From assembly GCA_023512255.1 (NCBI GenBank), contig JAILZY010000011.1, positions 4,394-68,393 on the forward strand: DNA of 64,000 nt. Direction: 5' to 3'. A program made the translations under genes and the position numbers. The notes beneath the pieces were generated by a model that saw only the letters and a program-made list of their open reading frames with translations, was not told where the DNA came from and searched no databases. This document shows, piece after piece, positions 38,841 through 48,493 of this stretch (its first letter is position 1; each line of letters starts with the position of its first letter). The stretch is from a bacterium. GTDB lineage: Bacteria; SZUA-182; DTGQ01.

Positions 38841-40047
38841 GCACTTCCCAGGCGGGGGAGACAGCACTTACACCTTTAACCTCGCTCGGCTGCTCAGGGA
38901 AAAGGGTCATGAGGTGGCCCATTTTGCCATGCAGGATCCAAAAAATATCCCTGATGTTAATAGCGATCTTTTCGTCAGCTACATTGACTTCAAGGAGCTG
39001 AATCGCCGGAAAAACCTCTCAAGCGGCCTCAAAACGTTAGGCCGAGCCATTTATTCTCGTGAGGCTAGGAGAAATTTCGGCCATCTTCTCGACCGTATCC
39101 AGCCGGATATTGTGCACCTGCAAGGGATTCATGCTCATATTACCCCATCGGTTATTTTTGAGACTAAAAGCCGCGGACTGCCCGTAGTCTGGACTCTTCA
39201 TGACTATAAGCTGATTTGCCCCAATACCCACTTTCTGATAGATGGTAGCGGTAAGATCTGCGAATCTTGCGGGAGGTGGTCTTTTTGGCCTGCGATAGTG
39301 AAAAGATGCAAAAAAAATTCTCTTTTGGCAAGTAGTATGGCTGTTTTAGAGACCTACATTCACCGGCTGATAGGAGTATGGAATAGGGTTGATTTTTTTC
39401 TCTCACCAAGCGCTTTTTTGAAGGATAAATTAGTGCGCCGTGGCCTGCCAGCATCGCGGATAGAACATCTGCCGCTCTTTTTACCAGATGAGTTATTTCT
39501 TGATGAGCGGGGCGATGAGGGATATCTCCTTTTTATGGGCAGACTCGATCCGATAAAGGGGATTTATCCCTTGCTTAAGGCTGCGCATCTTGCGACCAAG
39601 ACCCGCCTTGTTCTGGCAGGCAGAGCGGAAGGATCGGTGGCCGATCAGCTCACTGGACTTCTGCCGCCAAATGCTCAGTATGTGGGTATGAAACAGGGAG
39701 TAGAGCTTAGACGACTTCTCAGCAGGGCAAGGGCAGTAGTGCTTCCATCTTTATGGTATGAGAATCAGCCCTTTAGCCTCACCGAAGCCTTTGCGGCGGC
39801 AAAGCCGGCCATTGTCTCTGATCTTGGGGGAATGACTGAGCTGGTTACCAAAAGCCAAGGCGGTATTTTGGTTCCGCCTGGTGATGTTGATGCCTTGGCC
39901 AAGGCTATGGACTGGATGAGCCTGCATCCTGATGATGCGCGTGAGATGGGGCAAAAAGCTCAAAAATATGCTCTTTGTGTTCATTCCGCGAATGTACATT
40001 ATCGAAAACTTATGGAAATCTATCAACTTTCAATTAAGGGAAAATAA
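38815..40047 (+). CDS. Glycosyltransferase family 4
   Basis: The 410-residue GT-B enzyme has an N-terminal acceptor domain (GGGDSTYTFNLARLLREKGHEV split by loops) and the donor site in the C-half: LLFMGRLDPIKGIYPLLKAA and PSLWYENQPFSLTEAFAAAKP with the EX7E pair. A Cys-rich insert (CPNTHFLIDGSGKICESCG) resembles a small zinc knob common in this family. The donor sugar is unknown. Confidence 0.9.
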   Translation: MKIILVNTKHFPGGGDSTYTFNLARLLREKGHEVAHFAMQDPKNIPDVNSDLFVSYIDFKELNRRKNLSSGLKTLGRAIYSREARRNFGHLLDRIQPDIVHLQGIHAHITPSVIFETKSRGLPVVWTLHDYKLICPNTHFLIDGSGKICESCGRWSFWPAIVKRCKKNSLLASSMAVLETYIHRLIGVWNRVDFFLSPSAFLKDKLVRRGLPASRIEHLPLFLPDELFLDERGDEGYLLFMGRLDPIKGIYPLLKAAHLATKTRLVLAGRAEGSVADQLTGLLPPNAQYVGMKQGVELRRLLSRARAVVLPSLWYENQPFSLTEAFAAAKPAIVSDLGGMTELVTKSQGGILVPPGDVDALAKAMDWMSLHPDDAREMGQKAQKYALCVHSANVHYRKLMEIYQLSIKGK

Positions 40048-40062
40048 GTAAAGGAGAAAGAG

Positions 40063-40635
40063 ATGTCATCAATAAGTGCTCAAATCATAGGGATTAATGC
40101 TGGGGCGTCTGACGATATTGGCGCTAAATGTGTAGATGCGGTATGCGATCCAAATGCGGAGGCTAGTATTATTGCCTTGCTCAAGGGGCTACTCAAACAG
40201 CTTCAGGGCGATGGCTCAGGATCTGCACCGGTAAACCTTGCGGGATGCTTGTCGCACGAATATGACACCATTGATGTGGCTAAGCAGAGCAAGGGGGGGG
40301 TAACAGTAGCCCATAACGCTATTACTGCTACTGCCACCAGCGATGAGATTGACTGCCGGGGCTATAATGCCATTTCGGTTGAGTGTGAGGTATCGAATAT
40401 TACCTCCGGTAATTGGGTAGTAGAGATTTTGGGAAGTGCCATATCTGGGGGAACATTCGGCAACTGTTACCAACCCAAGGATGATGGTGATTTTGCTCAG
40501 CAGAAGACCCCCACGCTAGATGCTAATGGCAATAAAACCTTTTATTTTCGCGGCGTTCCAAATTTCGTCAAGATTCGGGCTACCCGCACAACCGACGGTA
40601 CCCTAACCTGCCGAGTGACCCCGATGAATCTGTAG
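40063..40635 (+). CDS. Unrecognised protein with phage-virion-like character
   Basis: The 190-residue protein has AAGGAG 9 bases before ATG. The opening SAQIIGINAGASDDIG, ASIIALLKGLLKQLQGDGSG and a beta-rich C-half (YNAISVECEVSNITSG) resemble short proteins near phage tail or capsid genes, from memory. No signal peptide. It lies between two glycosyltransferase-type genes on the same strand, with no other phage gene around. Function unknown; the resemblance is weak. Confidence 0.6.
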   Translation: MSSISAQIIGINAGASDDIGAKCVDAVCDPNAEASIIALLKGLLKQLQGDGSGSAPVNLAGCLSHEYDTIDVAKQSKGGVTVAHNAITATATSDEIDCRGYNAISVECEVSNITSGNWVVEILGSAISGGTFGNCYQPKDDGDFAQQKTPTLDANGNKTFYFRGVPNFVKIRATRTTDGTLTCRVTPMNL

Positions 40636-40755
40636 ATGAATCTGTACTACGACAAGACATACACTACAACAAGGCTGTGGCTAGTTTTTACCCACGGCTA
40701 GAGTAAGTTATAGATTACAGTAGGTTATAGTATAGAGTAAGAGGTTATTGACAGG

Positions 40756-41754
40756 ATGGAATGCGCGGTTATTACTACATATCGCTGTAATGCTCGATGC
40801 CAGATGTGCAATACTTGGCAGGCACCTACCTCAAAGAGCGAAGAGTTTAATCCAGCCATTTTGGAGAAAATCCCTGGCGGCATGATTCGACTCAACATTA
40901 CCGGTGGTGAGCCGATGCTGAGGGATGACATCATGGATATCGTAAGCATTCTGGATAAAAAGACCAAAAGGCTAGAAATCAGCACCAATGGCTATTTCAC
41001 TGACCGGATCATCAAGGTGTGCGAGCGGTTTCCTAATATCACCATTCGGGTAAGTGTCGAGGGGCTGCCAAAGCTCAATGATGAGCTTCGGGGAATCAAG
41101 AACGGCTTTGACCATGCTCTGCGGACTATTTTAAAACTCAAAGCTATGGGCATAAGAGACATTGGCTTTGGCATTGTGATCTCGGATCGCAACTGCTCTG
41201 ATCTTTTGGAATTATACACGCTCTGCTCCAGTATGGGGATAGAATTCGGGAATGCCACGATGCATAACTCATTCTATTTCCATAAACTTGACAACAAGAT
41301 AGAGGATGTGGATAAGGCTGTCGGCCAGATGAAGCGCTTCATCCAAGCTCTTCTCCAAAGCCACAGGAGCAGCTTGCGGATGCGGCTTAAAGATTGGGCC
41401 CGAGCATACTTGAATCTTGGAACCCTTGGTTATATTCAAGGCAAAGCCAGGCCGCTTGGCTGTGGTGCAGCTACGGATACCTTTTTCATTGATCCCTGGG
41501 GTAGGGTTATGGCCTGCAATGGCTCGGCTGAGCCCTGGATCATGGGGGATCTGAAAACCCAATCATTTGATGATATATGGTATGGCCCACAAGCAGAAGC
41601 AGTGCGGCAGAAGGTGCGAGAGTGCCGGCGCAACTGCTGGATGACCGGCACTGCCGTGCCAGCTATGCGAAAGAATATCTGGGTGCCGCTTATCTGGATC
41701 ATCAAAAGTAAACTTAATCTTGCTCTCGGCAAGGAGGTTGTGCCCGAATGTTAA
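40756..41754 (+). CDS. Radical SAM protein with SPASM-like C-terminus
   Basis: The 332-residue protein has CNARCQMC at 11-18 (CxxxCxxC), the GGEPMLR SAM-binding turn and a C-terminal Cys set (LGCGAATDTFFIDPWGRVMACNG, then CRRNCW) like a SPASM/twitch domain. Such enzymes modify peptides or small molecules by radical chemistry; in polysaccharide loci they are found but poorly understood. The 7-base overlap with the next gene suggests cotranslation. Confidence 0.85.
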   Translation: MECAVITTYRCNARCQMCNTWQAPTSKSEEFNPAILEKIPGGMIRLNITGGEPMLRDDIMDIVSILDKKTKRLEISTNGYFTDRIIKVCERFPNITIRVSVEGLPKLNDELRGIKNGFDHALRTILKLKAMGIRDIGFGIVISDRNCSDLLELYTLCSSMGIEFGNATMHNSFYFHKLDNKIEDVDKAVGQMKRFIQALLQSHRSSLRMRLKDWARAYLNLGTLGYIQGKARPLGCGAATDTFFIDPWGRVMACNGSAEPWIMGDLKTQSFDDIWYGPQAEAVRQKVRECRRNCWMTGTAVPAMRKNIWVPLIWIIKSKLNLALGKEVVPEC

Positions 41755-42857
41755 AGATCGCTTATCTTGGGATCAAGGGACTGCCCTCAAAGGGCGGGGC
41801 TGAGCGGGTGGTTGAGCCGATTGTCCATGCACTTTCAAGCAGGCAAAAGTTGACTGTTTACTGCAATAGCCGCTATACCCCGCAGGGTACAAAGATAGGG
41901 AGAGTAAGGCTGGTTCGCATTCCGACCTTGCCGGGCAAATATCTTCAGCCGGTGTCATTTTTTATCCTGTCCGCGCTTCATGCCCTATTTAAGGGGAATT
42001 ATGATCTTATACATGTCCATAACGTTGAGGCCTGCTTTATTTTGCCCCTTTTGCGAATTAGGTATCGGGTAATTGCAACCTCCCACGGAAGCCCAATCAG
42101 GGCTGCTCGAAGCAAGTGGGGTCCCTTGGCCCGCACTCTAATGGGATTGACCGAATACCCATACCTGCTGCTGTCAAATTGTGCGACCAGTGTCTCACGG
42201 GCTGATGCTGAGTATTTTAAACAGGTGCGGGGGCGCAAGGTAGTTTATCTGCCTAATGGGATAAGAGAATACCCAGTTGATCATAAGCTGGCCAGGCAAA
42301 ACTTGAAAGAAATGGGGTTATCCCCTAGTAGGTATATTCTTTTTGCTGCTGGCCGTATCGATCCTACCAAGGGATGTCATCTGGTTCTTGAAGCCTTTAA
42401 TAAGCTCAATCTAAATCTACCGTTGGTTATTGTCGGTGATCTGGCCCAGGTGCCGCATTATGCTCAAGGTCTTCGGCAGATGGCTGATGAGCGAGTGGTG
42501 TTTATTCCCCACATTGCGGACAAAGAAAAGCTGTTTGGCCTTGTCCGCAACTGCCGCTTATTTATCTTCCCCTCGCTGGTTGAAGCCATGTCAATGATGT
42601 TATTAGAGGTAGCGGTCATGGGGGTTCCCTTGATCTGTAGTGATATTCCCGAAAATAAAGATATTTTGGATAAGCATGCTGTTTACTTTCAATCTGGAAA
42701 TGCCGAGGACCTGGCCCGAAAAATGCGCTGGGCTTTAGACCACCCTGACCTTATGAACAGCTATGCTAAAGGAGCCCAAGCATGGGTCAAAAGCCACTAC
42801 TCTTGGGAAAGAATGGTCAAAGGATATGAAACACTCTATGAGAAAATAGCCGGGTAA
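41748..42857 (+). CDS. Glycosyltransferase family 4
   Basis: The 369-residue GT-B protein begins MLKIAYLGIKGLPSKGGAER, typical of WcaL/RfaG-like enzymes. The donor-binding part is FAAGRIDPTKGCHLVLEAF and FPSLVEAMSMMLLEVAVMG with the EX7E motif. It adds one sugar to the repeat unit. Confidence 0.9.
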   Translation: MLKIAYLGIKGLPSKGGAERVVEPIVHALSSRQKLTVYCNSRYTPQGTKIGRVRLVRIPTLPGKYLQPVSFFILSALHALFKGNYDLIHVHNVEACFILPLLRIRYRVIATSHGSPIRAARSKWGPLARTLMGLTEYPYLLLSNCATSVSRADAEYFKQVRGRKVVYLPNGIREYPVDHKLARQNLKEMGLSPSRYILFAAGRIDPTKGCHLVLEAFNKLNLNLPLVIVGDLAQVPHYAQGLRQMADERVVFIPHIADKEKLFGLVRNCRLFIFPSLVEAMSMMLLEVAVMGVPLICSDIPENKDILDKHAVYFQSGNAEDLARKMRWALDHPDLMNSYAKGAQAWVKSHYSWERMVKGYETLYEKIAG

Positions 42858-42958
42858 GACAAAGTACGGGTAAGACACAGTATAAAGACAAGAAAATAAA
42901 GACAAGAACAGCGGGTTAAGAGACAGAGAGTGAAGTAAAAGACAAAGAGTGAGGTATT
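42858..42958 (+). repeat. Low-complexity purine-rich spacer
   Basis: Repeated GGGTAAGACA and AAGACAAGAA/GACAAAGAGTGA words fill the gap before the priming transferase. It may hold a ribosome site (GAGTGAGG) but no defined structure. Confidence 0.4.
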
Positions 42959-44551
42959 ATGATGCTTTCTAAACATAAAATCTGCATGGCCATATTAGAT
43001 GTTTTGCTCATCTTTGCTGGCTTCCATAGCGCTTTTTGGTTTGTTTTTGCCTCAGGGCTATACAATGGCGGTGGCGGCGTGCCGCAGCAGCGGTTTCCGA
43101 CCTATTATGCCCCTTCCATAGTGCTGATCACTGTTATCTTCCTCATTGTATTCCAGCTTGAGGGCTTATATAAGTATCAGGCAATCACCAATCCTATTCA
43201 TCAGCTTCAGTCGCTTTTGAAATGCTATCTCAGGTGTCTGGCTGCCTTTATGGTAATCGTTTTCTTTCTTAAAACAGAATACATTGCCACAAGCCGACTA
43301 ACGATAGGGCTTGGTTTTTTGATCAGTTTTATGCTCATGGTTCTAGCCAGGACCCTGATTGTACCCAAGTTGTTCTACTTTCTGGTCAGGACAGGTAGGG
43401 TAAGAAAACGAACCCTAATCATAGGAGCTGGACGGCACGGGAGCAAGATCTGTAGCTATCTTGAGCATAATCCCAAAAGTTATTTTGAGGTGGTTGGCTT
43501 TGTCGATGATTTTAAGAAAGCAGGCACTGTGGTGTGTGGTCATGAGGTTTTGGGGAATAGCTATGAGCTAGAGCATATCATTTTAAAACATAAAATAAAA
43601 GAAATCATTTTGGCTATCAATAACATCGGCAAAGGAGCATTGATCGCGCTGATTGATCGGTGCAAAGGGGCAGGGGTGGTAATTCATGTGGTTTCAGACC
43701 TATTCTCCAAGGTAGTTGAGAAAATGGAAGCTGAGGAGTTTAGCGGGTTAGTTACTTACCGAATAGTGCCCCGGCAGATGGGAATTATTCAGCGGACAGT
43801 CAAACGAGCGGTTGACCTGCTAGGGTCGGCTATTTTGCTTACCCTTTTTTCTCCATTTTTTTTGATCATTGCCCTGGCTATAAAGTGGGATTCAGAAGGT
43901 CCGGTTTTTTACAAAAGCCAGGTAGTTGGCCAAGGAGGCAAACCTTTTGTGGCTTATAAATTTCGGAGTATGCTCAATCATCAGTCAGCCAATGAAGAAG
44001 AGAGGCAAAAATATGAAGCTGGCAAAAAGCGCCATCTTCAATTTATGGAGAGCTTTATTCAGGGACGAATCAGCGGAAAATATTTTGTTAAGGATGAATC
44101 TCGGGTTACCAGGGTAGGCCGCTTTTTACGCAAGCACTCCCTGGATGAGCTTCCGCAGTTAATCAATGTCTTTCGGGGAGAGATGAGCCTGGTAGGACCG
44201 CGGTTTTGCTCGATTGAGGAATATCAATTTTATAAGCCTTGGCATAAGCGGCGGCTTCAGGTAAAGCCTGGGATTAGTGGGCTGTGGCAGGTTAGAGCTC
44301 GAAGTGAGGTCAGCTATGATGATATGGTTATCCTCGATCTTTACTATATAGAAAATTACTCTCTTTTGTTTGATCTTGAGATTTTATTGAGAACGGTATC
44401 AGTTGTTATTACTGGTAAGGGAAGCAGAATAAACAGAATATCAGGAGGAGATTTTGAACAAGGGGAAAGGGATGAACAAGTATCTATGCAAGTAGATATG
44501 AATAAATCAATGGTTGCAAGTTTAAGCTTTAAGGGAGTTGATAACCGATGA
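42959..44551 (+). CDS. Undecaprenyl-phosphate sugar phosphotransferase (WbaP/WcaJ-like)
   Basis: This 530-residue protein starts polysaccharide synthesis by moving a hexose-1-phosphate to undecaprenyl phosphate. N-terminal helices (~5-125), a Rossmann-like CoA_binding_3 domain (TLIIGAGRHGSKICSYLE), a further helix (LLGSAILLTLFSPFFLII) and the catalytic Bac_transf domain with DESRVTRVGRFLRKHSLDEL and QVKPGISGLWQV-like RLQVKPGISGLWQV follow in order. A ~45-residue insertion (about 350-385) is visible within the catalytic domain. Its stop overlaps the next start. Confidence 0.92.
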   Translation: MMLSKHKICMAILDVLLIFAGFHSAFWFVFASGLYNGGGGVPQQRFPTYYAPSIVLITVIFLIVFQLEGLYKYQAITNPIHQLQSLLKCYLRCLAAFMVIVFFLKTEYIATSRLTIGLGFLISFMLMVLARTLIVPKLFYFLVRTGRVRKRTLIIGAGRHGSKICSYLEHNPKSYFEVVGFVDDFKKAGTVVCGHEVLGNSYELEHIILKHKIKEIILAINNIGKGALIALIDRCKGAGVVIHVVSDLFSKVVEKMEAEEFSGLVTYRIVPRQMGIIQRTVKRAVDLLGSAILLTLFSPFFLIIALAIKWDSEGPVFYKSQVVGQGGKPFVAYKFRSMLNHQSANEEERQKYEAGKKRHLQFMESFIQGRISGKYFVKDESRVTRVGRFLRKHSLDELPQLINVFRGEMSLVGPRFCSIEEYQFYKPWHKRRLQVKPGISGLWQVRARSEVSYDDMVILDLYYIENYSLLFDLEILLRTVSVVITGKGSRINRISGGDFEQGERDEQVSMQVDMNKSMVASLSFKGVDNR

Positions 44552-45678
44552 TTGTGCCTTTTGTGGATTTGAAGACTCAGTATCAAAACATCAAGCCTGA
44601 AATTGATCTTGCCATTCAGGAGGTTTTAGACAGTGCCGCCTTTATCATGGGGCCGAAGGTAAAAGAGTTTGAGGAGGGTTTTGCCAGGCTTCATGAGGCA
44701 GCATACTGCATTGGGACCAGCTCAGGGACAGACTCACTGCACCTGGCTCTTTGGGCTGCCGGCATTCAGCCTGGCGATAAGGTGATTGTTCCGGTCAATA
44801 CCTTTATTGCTACTGCCGAGGCGGTGAGCCTGTGCGGTGCAGAGCCTGTTTTTATCGACTGTGATGACTACTATAACCTTGATGTTTCAAAGCTTCGGCA
44901 AAAGCTGTCAGCAATGAGTGCAAAGGAGCGGACTAGACTGCGGGGAATCATCCCGGTTCATCTCTATGGCCAGCCAGCAGATATGGATGAAATTATGGCC
45001 CTGGCCAAAGAGTATAACCTTTTGCTGGTCGAAGATTGTGCTCAGGCCCATTGCGCTCGATTTAACGGCCAGCCGGTCGGAACGCTCGGCCTGGTCGGCT
45101 GCTTTTCCTTCTATCCTGGCAAAAACCTTGGAGCCTATGGAGAAGCAGGAGCGGTGATTACCAATGACCGTAGGCTCTATGAAGCCATGAGGCTGATCCA
45201 TGATCATGGTGCGCCGGTGCGCTACCAGCACGATGTGGTTGGCCATAACTACCGGATGGAGGGGATTCAGGGAGCGGTCCTGGCAGTTAAGCTGAATTAT
45301 ATCAGCGCCTGGACAAGGATGCGGCAGGAAAATGCAAATCTCTATAGCCAATGGTTACAGGATGTGACCGAAGTGACTGTGCCTCGGATAAAATCAGGCC
45401 GCACGCACTCCTTTCACCTTTATGTAATCAGGGTCAAGGAGCGGGATGCCTTAATGAAATATCTGGCAGATCATGGGATCAGCACCGGGCTCCATTATCC
45501 TGTTCCTCTTCATCTTCAAAAAGCTTACGCTCATCTTGGGTATCAGCGGGGAGACTTTCCAGTAGCCGAGAAGATGGCCAAAGAGATCCTTTCCCTGCCG
45601 ATGTATCCAGAATTGACCGAAGAGCAGATTCGTTTTGTGGTCGATCAAATCAAGAACTTTTTTGCCAGCAGAAGATGA
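44548..45678 (+). CDS. DegT/DnrJ/EryC1/StrS aminotransferase (sugar aminotransferase)
   Basis: The 376-residue PLP enzyme begins MIVPFVDLKTQYQNIKPEI, typical of WbpE/WlbC and FdtB-like enzymes. The signature is IGTSSGTDSLHLAL, HLYGQPADMDEI, VEDCAQAHCA and the PLP lysine in SFYPGKNLGAYGEAG. It transfers an amino group to a 3-keto sugar nucleotide. ATGA overlap with the priming transferase indicates coupling. With the next two genes it forms a WlbABC-like set. Confidence 0.92.
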   Translation: MIVPFVDLKTQYQNIKPEIDLAIQEVLDSAAFIMGPKVKEFEEGFARLHEAAYCIGTSSGTDSLHLALWAAGIQPGDKVIVPVNTFIATAEAVSLCGAEPVFIDCDDYYNLDVSKLRQKLSAMSAKERTRLRGIIPVHLYGQPADMDEIMALAKEYNLLLVEDCAQAHCARFNGQPVGTLGLVGCFSFYPGKNLGAYGEAGAVITNDRRLYEAMRLIHDHGAPVRYQHDVVGHNYRMEGIQGAVLAVKLNYISAWTRMRQENANLYSQWLQDVTEVTVPRIKSGRTHSFHLYVIRVKERDALMKYLADHGISTGLHYPVPLHLQKAYAHLGYQRGDFPVAEKMAKEILSLPMYPELTEEQIRFVVDQIKNFFASRR

Positions 45679-45688
45679 GGACAAATCC

Positions 45689-46651
45689 ATGTTGAAAATA
45701 GCAGTCTTGGGCTTGGGATGGTGGGGATCAAAGCTGTTTCGGAATGCGTTTCGACATCCAGCGGCTGAGCAGGTGATAGGGGTTGATCCTTCAGCGGCTC
45801 GTCGTCAGGAGTTGGCCGCAAGCCTCGAAACTTCGGTGCTGGCTGATCCTGAGGAGGTGTTGGCTGATCCTACGGTTCAGGCCGTTATCATCGCTACTCC
45901 GCCAAAAACGCATTTCAATCTGGCTCAACAGGCACTGAGAGCTGGAAAGGATGTCCTAATAACCAAACCGCCGACCAAAACTATTGAAGAGCTGGAATGT
46001 CTTACCGCTTTGGCTAAAGCCAATCGGTGCATCTTTATGATGGATTCTACCTTTGTCTACAGCGAGCCGGTTAGGAAAATAAAAGAGCTATTTGATCAAC
46101 ATCTTTTTTCAGAGATCTTATTCATACAATCCCTACGGTATGGTAACGACCTTCGGCTGCACCATGTAAGCCGGCTGCGGCAAACCATGCTGGCCAATGG
46201 GATCAATGTAGTCGAAGACCTTGTGTTTCATGATCTGGCTATGCTCAATTATCTACTGCCGGAGGAGAATTTTCGACCCAAAGCAGGCCATAGGGTAAAC
46301 CTCCTGTCGGATGAGCTTTGCGATACGGCCTTTATTCGCCTGGAAACCGATACCTTCCCTGTCCATATTGGATTGAGTTGGACTTTGCCCGAGCGCCGGC
46401 GTGAGCTACTGGTCTGTGATCGAGACAAGCAATTAATTTTTGATGATCTGGCAGCAGAGCATAAGCTCAAACTCTTTTGGATCGAAGACAAGCGGGAAGA
46501 GTTGATTGAGCATGGACATGAGGAGCCGCTTTTTCGGGTCATCAATCACTTTTTCCATTGTATTGAAACCAGACAGACCCCATTTACTGATGGAGCTTAT
46601 ATGTTAAAACTTATGAAAATTTTTCAATCAGTGCTGGAGCTTTTCCCATGA
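45689..46651 (+). CDS. Gfo/Idh/MocA oxidoreductase (WlbA/WbpB-like)
   Basis: Starting at ATG 45689 (GATGAGGAC upstream) the protein has 320 residues. The NAD-binding motif is LGLGWWGSKLFRNAF, followed by ATPPKTHFNLAQQAL and ITKPPTKTIEEL. Next to an aminotransferase and an acetyltransferase it probably oxidises the 3-hydroxyl of a UDP-sugar uronate or related sugar before amination. Its stop overlaps the next start. Confidence 0.88.
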   Translation: MLKIAVLGLGWWGSKLFRNAFRHPAAEQVIGVDPSAARRQELAASLETSVLADPEEVLADPTVQAVIIATPPKTHFNLAQQALRAGKDVLITKPPTKTIEELECLTALAKANRCIFMMDSTFVYSEPVRKIKELFDQHLFSEILFIQSLRYGNDLRLHHVSRLRQTMLANGINVVEDLVFHDLAMLNYLLPEENFRPKAGHRVNLLSDELCDTAFIRLETDTFPVHIGLSWTLPERRRELLVCDRDKQLIFDDLAAEHKLKLFWIEDKREELIEHGHEEPLFRVINHFFHCIETRQTPFTDGAYMLKLMKIFQSVLELFP

Positions 46652-47238
46652 GCAGCCAATCTGCCACTTTACCTTTACCCTTCATTCACCCCTTAGCCAT
46701 CGTTGAAACAAAAAATATTGGTTATGGCACTCGCATCTGGGCCTGGACCCATATTCAGGAGGAGGTTATGGTCGGAGCCTATTGCAATATCGGAGAGCAC
46801 TGTTTTTTGGAAAACGGTGTTTCGATAGGCAATCGGGTAGTGATCAAAAATGGTAACTCCCTATGGCAGGGAGTTACGGTTGCTGATCAGGCTTTCATCG
46901 GGCCACAGGTTATTTTTACCAATGAGCGGTTTCCCCGATCAGGGTTTCGCAAGCCCTTTGAGGCAATTACTATCGGCCGGGGAGCAAGTATTGGCGCCGG
47001 CGCGGTTATTGTTCCTGGGGTCAGAATAGGCTGCTACGCAACCATAGGGGCAGGCTCAGTGGTTACCCGCTCGGTAGCTGACCATGCCTTGGTGTTTGGA
47101 AATCCGGCCAGGTTTCAGGGCTGGATGTGCGTATGTGGTTTGAGACTTAAGATGAGCAACTCGACGGACTTGGCAAAGTGTGAATGCGGAAGAAGGTATG
47201 AGATATTGCCAGATATATGTCGACTGGCTATTGATTGA
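46648..47238 (+). CDS. Sugar N-acetyltransferase (WlbB/WbpD-like left-handed beta-helix)
   Basis: The 196-residue protein has hexapeptide repeats (IGYGTRIWAWTHIQEEVMVG, VTVADQAFIGPQVIFTNERFPRS) typical of UDP-2-acetamido-3-amino-glucuronate acetyltransferases. The C-terminus has a CxC/CxC zinc-ribbon-like end (CVCGLRLKMS, CECGRRYEI), seen in this family. It would acetylate the amino group made by the preceding aminotransferase. A 6-dehydrogenase making the uronate (WbpA) is not in the window. Confidence 0.9.
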   Translation: MSSQSATLPLPFIHPLAIVETKNIGYGTRIWAWTHIQEEVMVGAYCNIGEHCFLENGVSIGNRVVIKNGNSLWQGVTVADQAFIGPQVIFTNERFPRSGFRKPFEAITIGRGASIGAGAVIVPGVRIGCYATIGAGSVVTRSVADHALVFGNPARFQGWMCVCGLRLKMSNSTDLAKCECGRRYEILPDICRLAID

Positions 47239-47241
47239 ACA

Positions 47242-47357
47242 TGAATCCAGAGCGAACACCTGAAAAGCTTTATATTCCAGAATGTTAACTCACACATTTT
47301 GTGAAAGTTAACTGATTGATTTTAAAATGCAATCTGGCATTCGCTCTGGCATAAGGT
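47242..47357. repeat. Family B repeat, copy 2
   Basis: The core 47247-47349 is bounded by CCAGAGCGAA and TTCGCTCTGG. It is nearly identical to 7556-7672 (a few substitutions and small deletions near the right end). It lies about 70 bp before hddA. Confidence 0.8.
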
Positions 47358-47425
47358 CGAAATAATTTCATAGCTTTTTTCATAACGCTTTTTTCTTCAT
47401 AGTTTTTCCAAGGAGAGTTAAAGAG

Positions 47426-48493
47426 ATGATCATTACCAGAACACCATTTAGAATAACTCTGGGGGGAGGAGGAACCGATTTACCATCATACTACACTCAA
47501 TACGGAGGATTTGTTTTTAGCGCGGCCATCAACAAGTATATGTTCATTAACTTGAATCGACCAGTGGTCGACGATCTGGTCAGGGTAAAATACACCAAAT
47601 CTGAAACCGTCAAACACCGGGATGATCTACAGCATGAAATTGCCAAGGGGGCCCTGAGGATGTTGGGCATTGAAAGGGCTATCGAGATTATCTCCTCAGC
47701 CGACATTCCAGACGGGACAGGGCTCGGTTCATCAAGCTGTTATGCCGTTGGGCTGCTGAACGCCATTCATGCGCTAAAGCGCGATTATATCAGCCTTCCT
47801 GAGTTGGCTGAGGAAGCTTGCTATCTTGAGATTGAGTTATTGAAAAAACCGATTGGCAAGCAAGATCAATACATTGCTACCTTTGGTGGATTGACTGCCT
47901 TTGAGATCGCTAAGGATGGCCGGGTTACTGTGATCAGGGCTGATGTCTCATCGAGTGTGTTAGATGATTTGAAGCGAAATTTGCTGATTTTCTACACCGG
48001 AGTATCGCGTCAGAGTATGGATATCTTGAGTGAGCAGAACAAGGGCGCTCAGACTAATAAGAAAACGGTTTTAGAAAGTCTCCATTATATTAAAGAGAGC
48101 GGCTATCGGATTAAGGAGCTGATCGAAAGTGGCAACTTGACCGATTTTGGCCTGATGATGGATAAGCACTGGGAGTATAAGAAAAAGATGTCTTCTAAGA
48201 TCTCTAATCCGGAATTTGATCGGATTTATGAAGTGGCTAAAGAGTGCGGTGTTCTCGGCGGCAAGATTACCGGTGCCGGTGGAGGAGGATTTTTCCTGTT
48301 TTACATCGAGAAAGGGCATGAGCGGCTGCGAACAGCAATGCATATGATGGGGCTTCGGGAAATGAGATTTAACTTTGAATTTGAAGGCTCAAAGGTTTTG
48401 GTCAACCTGATGAATAGCGAAGATGAAGGTCAGAGTCGCTATGTATGGACTCCTTCGCGGCTAGAGAGAATGGCGGTAATTCATGCGGTATAG
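47426..48493 (+). CDS. hddA: D-glycero-alpha-D-manno-heptose-7-phosphate kinase
   Basis: This 355-residue GHMP kinase starts MIITRTPFRITLGGGGTDLP, with the ATP loop DGTGLGSSSCYAVGLLNA and the C-terminal KITGAGGGGFFLFY. These match HddA, which phosphorylates C1 of heptose-7-phosphate in the GDP-heptose route. AAGGAGAG is 8 bases upstream. gmhB, hddC and gmhA lie nearby, so the pathway is complete in the window. Confidence 0.9.
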   Translation: MIITRTPFRITLGGGGTDLPSYYTQYGGFVFSAAINKYMFINLNRPVVDDLVRVKYTKSETVKHRDDLQHEIAKGALRMLGIERAIEIISSADIPDGTGLGSSSCYAVGLLNAIHALKRDYISLPELAEEACYLEIELLKKPIGKQDQYIATFGGLTAFEIAKDGRVTVIRADVSSSVLDDLKRNLLIFYTGVSRQSMDILSEQNKGAQTNKKTVLESLHYIKESGYRIKELIESGNLTDFGLMMDKHWEYKKKMSSKISNPEFDRIYEVAKECGVLGGKITGAGGGGFFLFYIEKGHERLRTAMHMMGLREMRFNFEFEGSKVLVNLMNSEDEGQSRYVWTPSRLERMAVIHAV

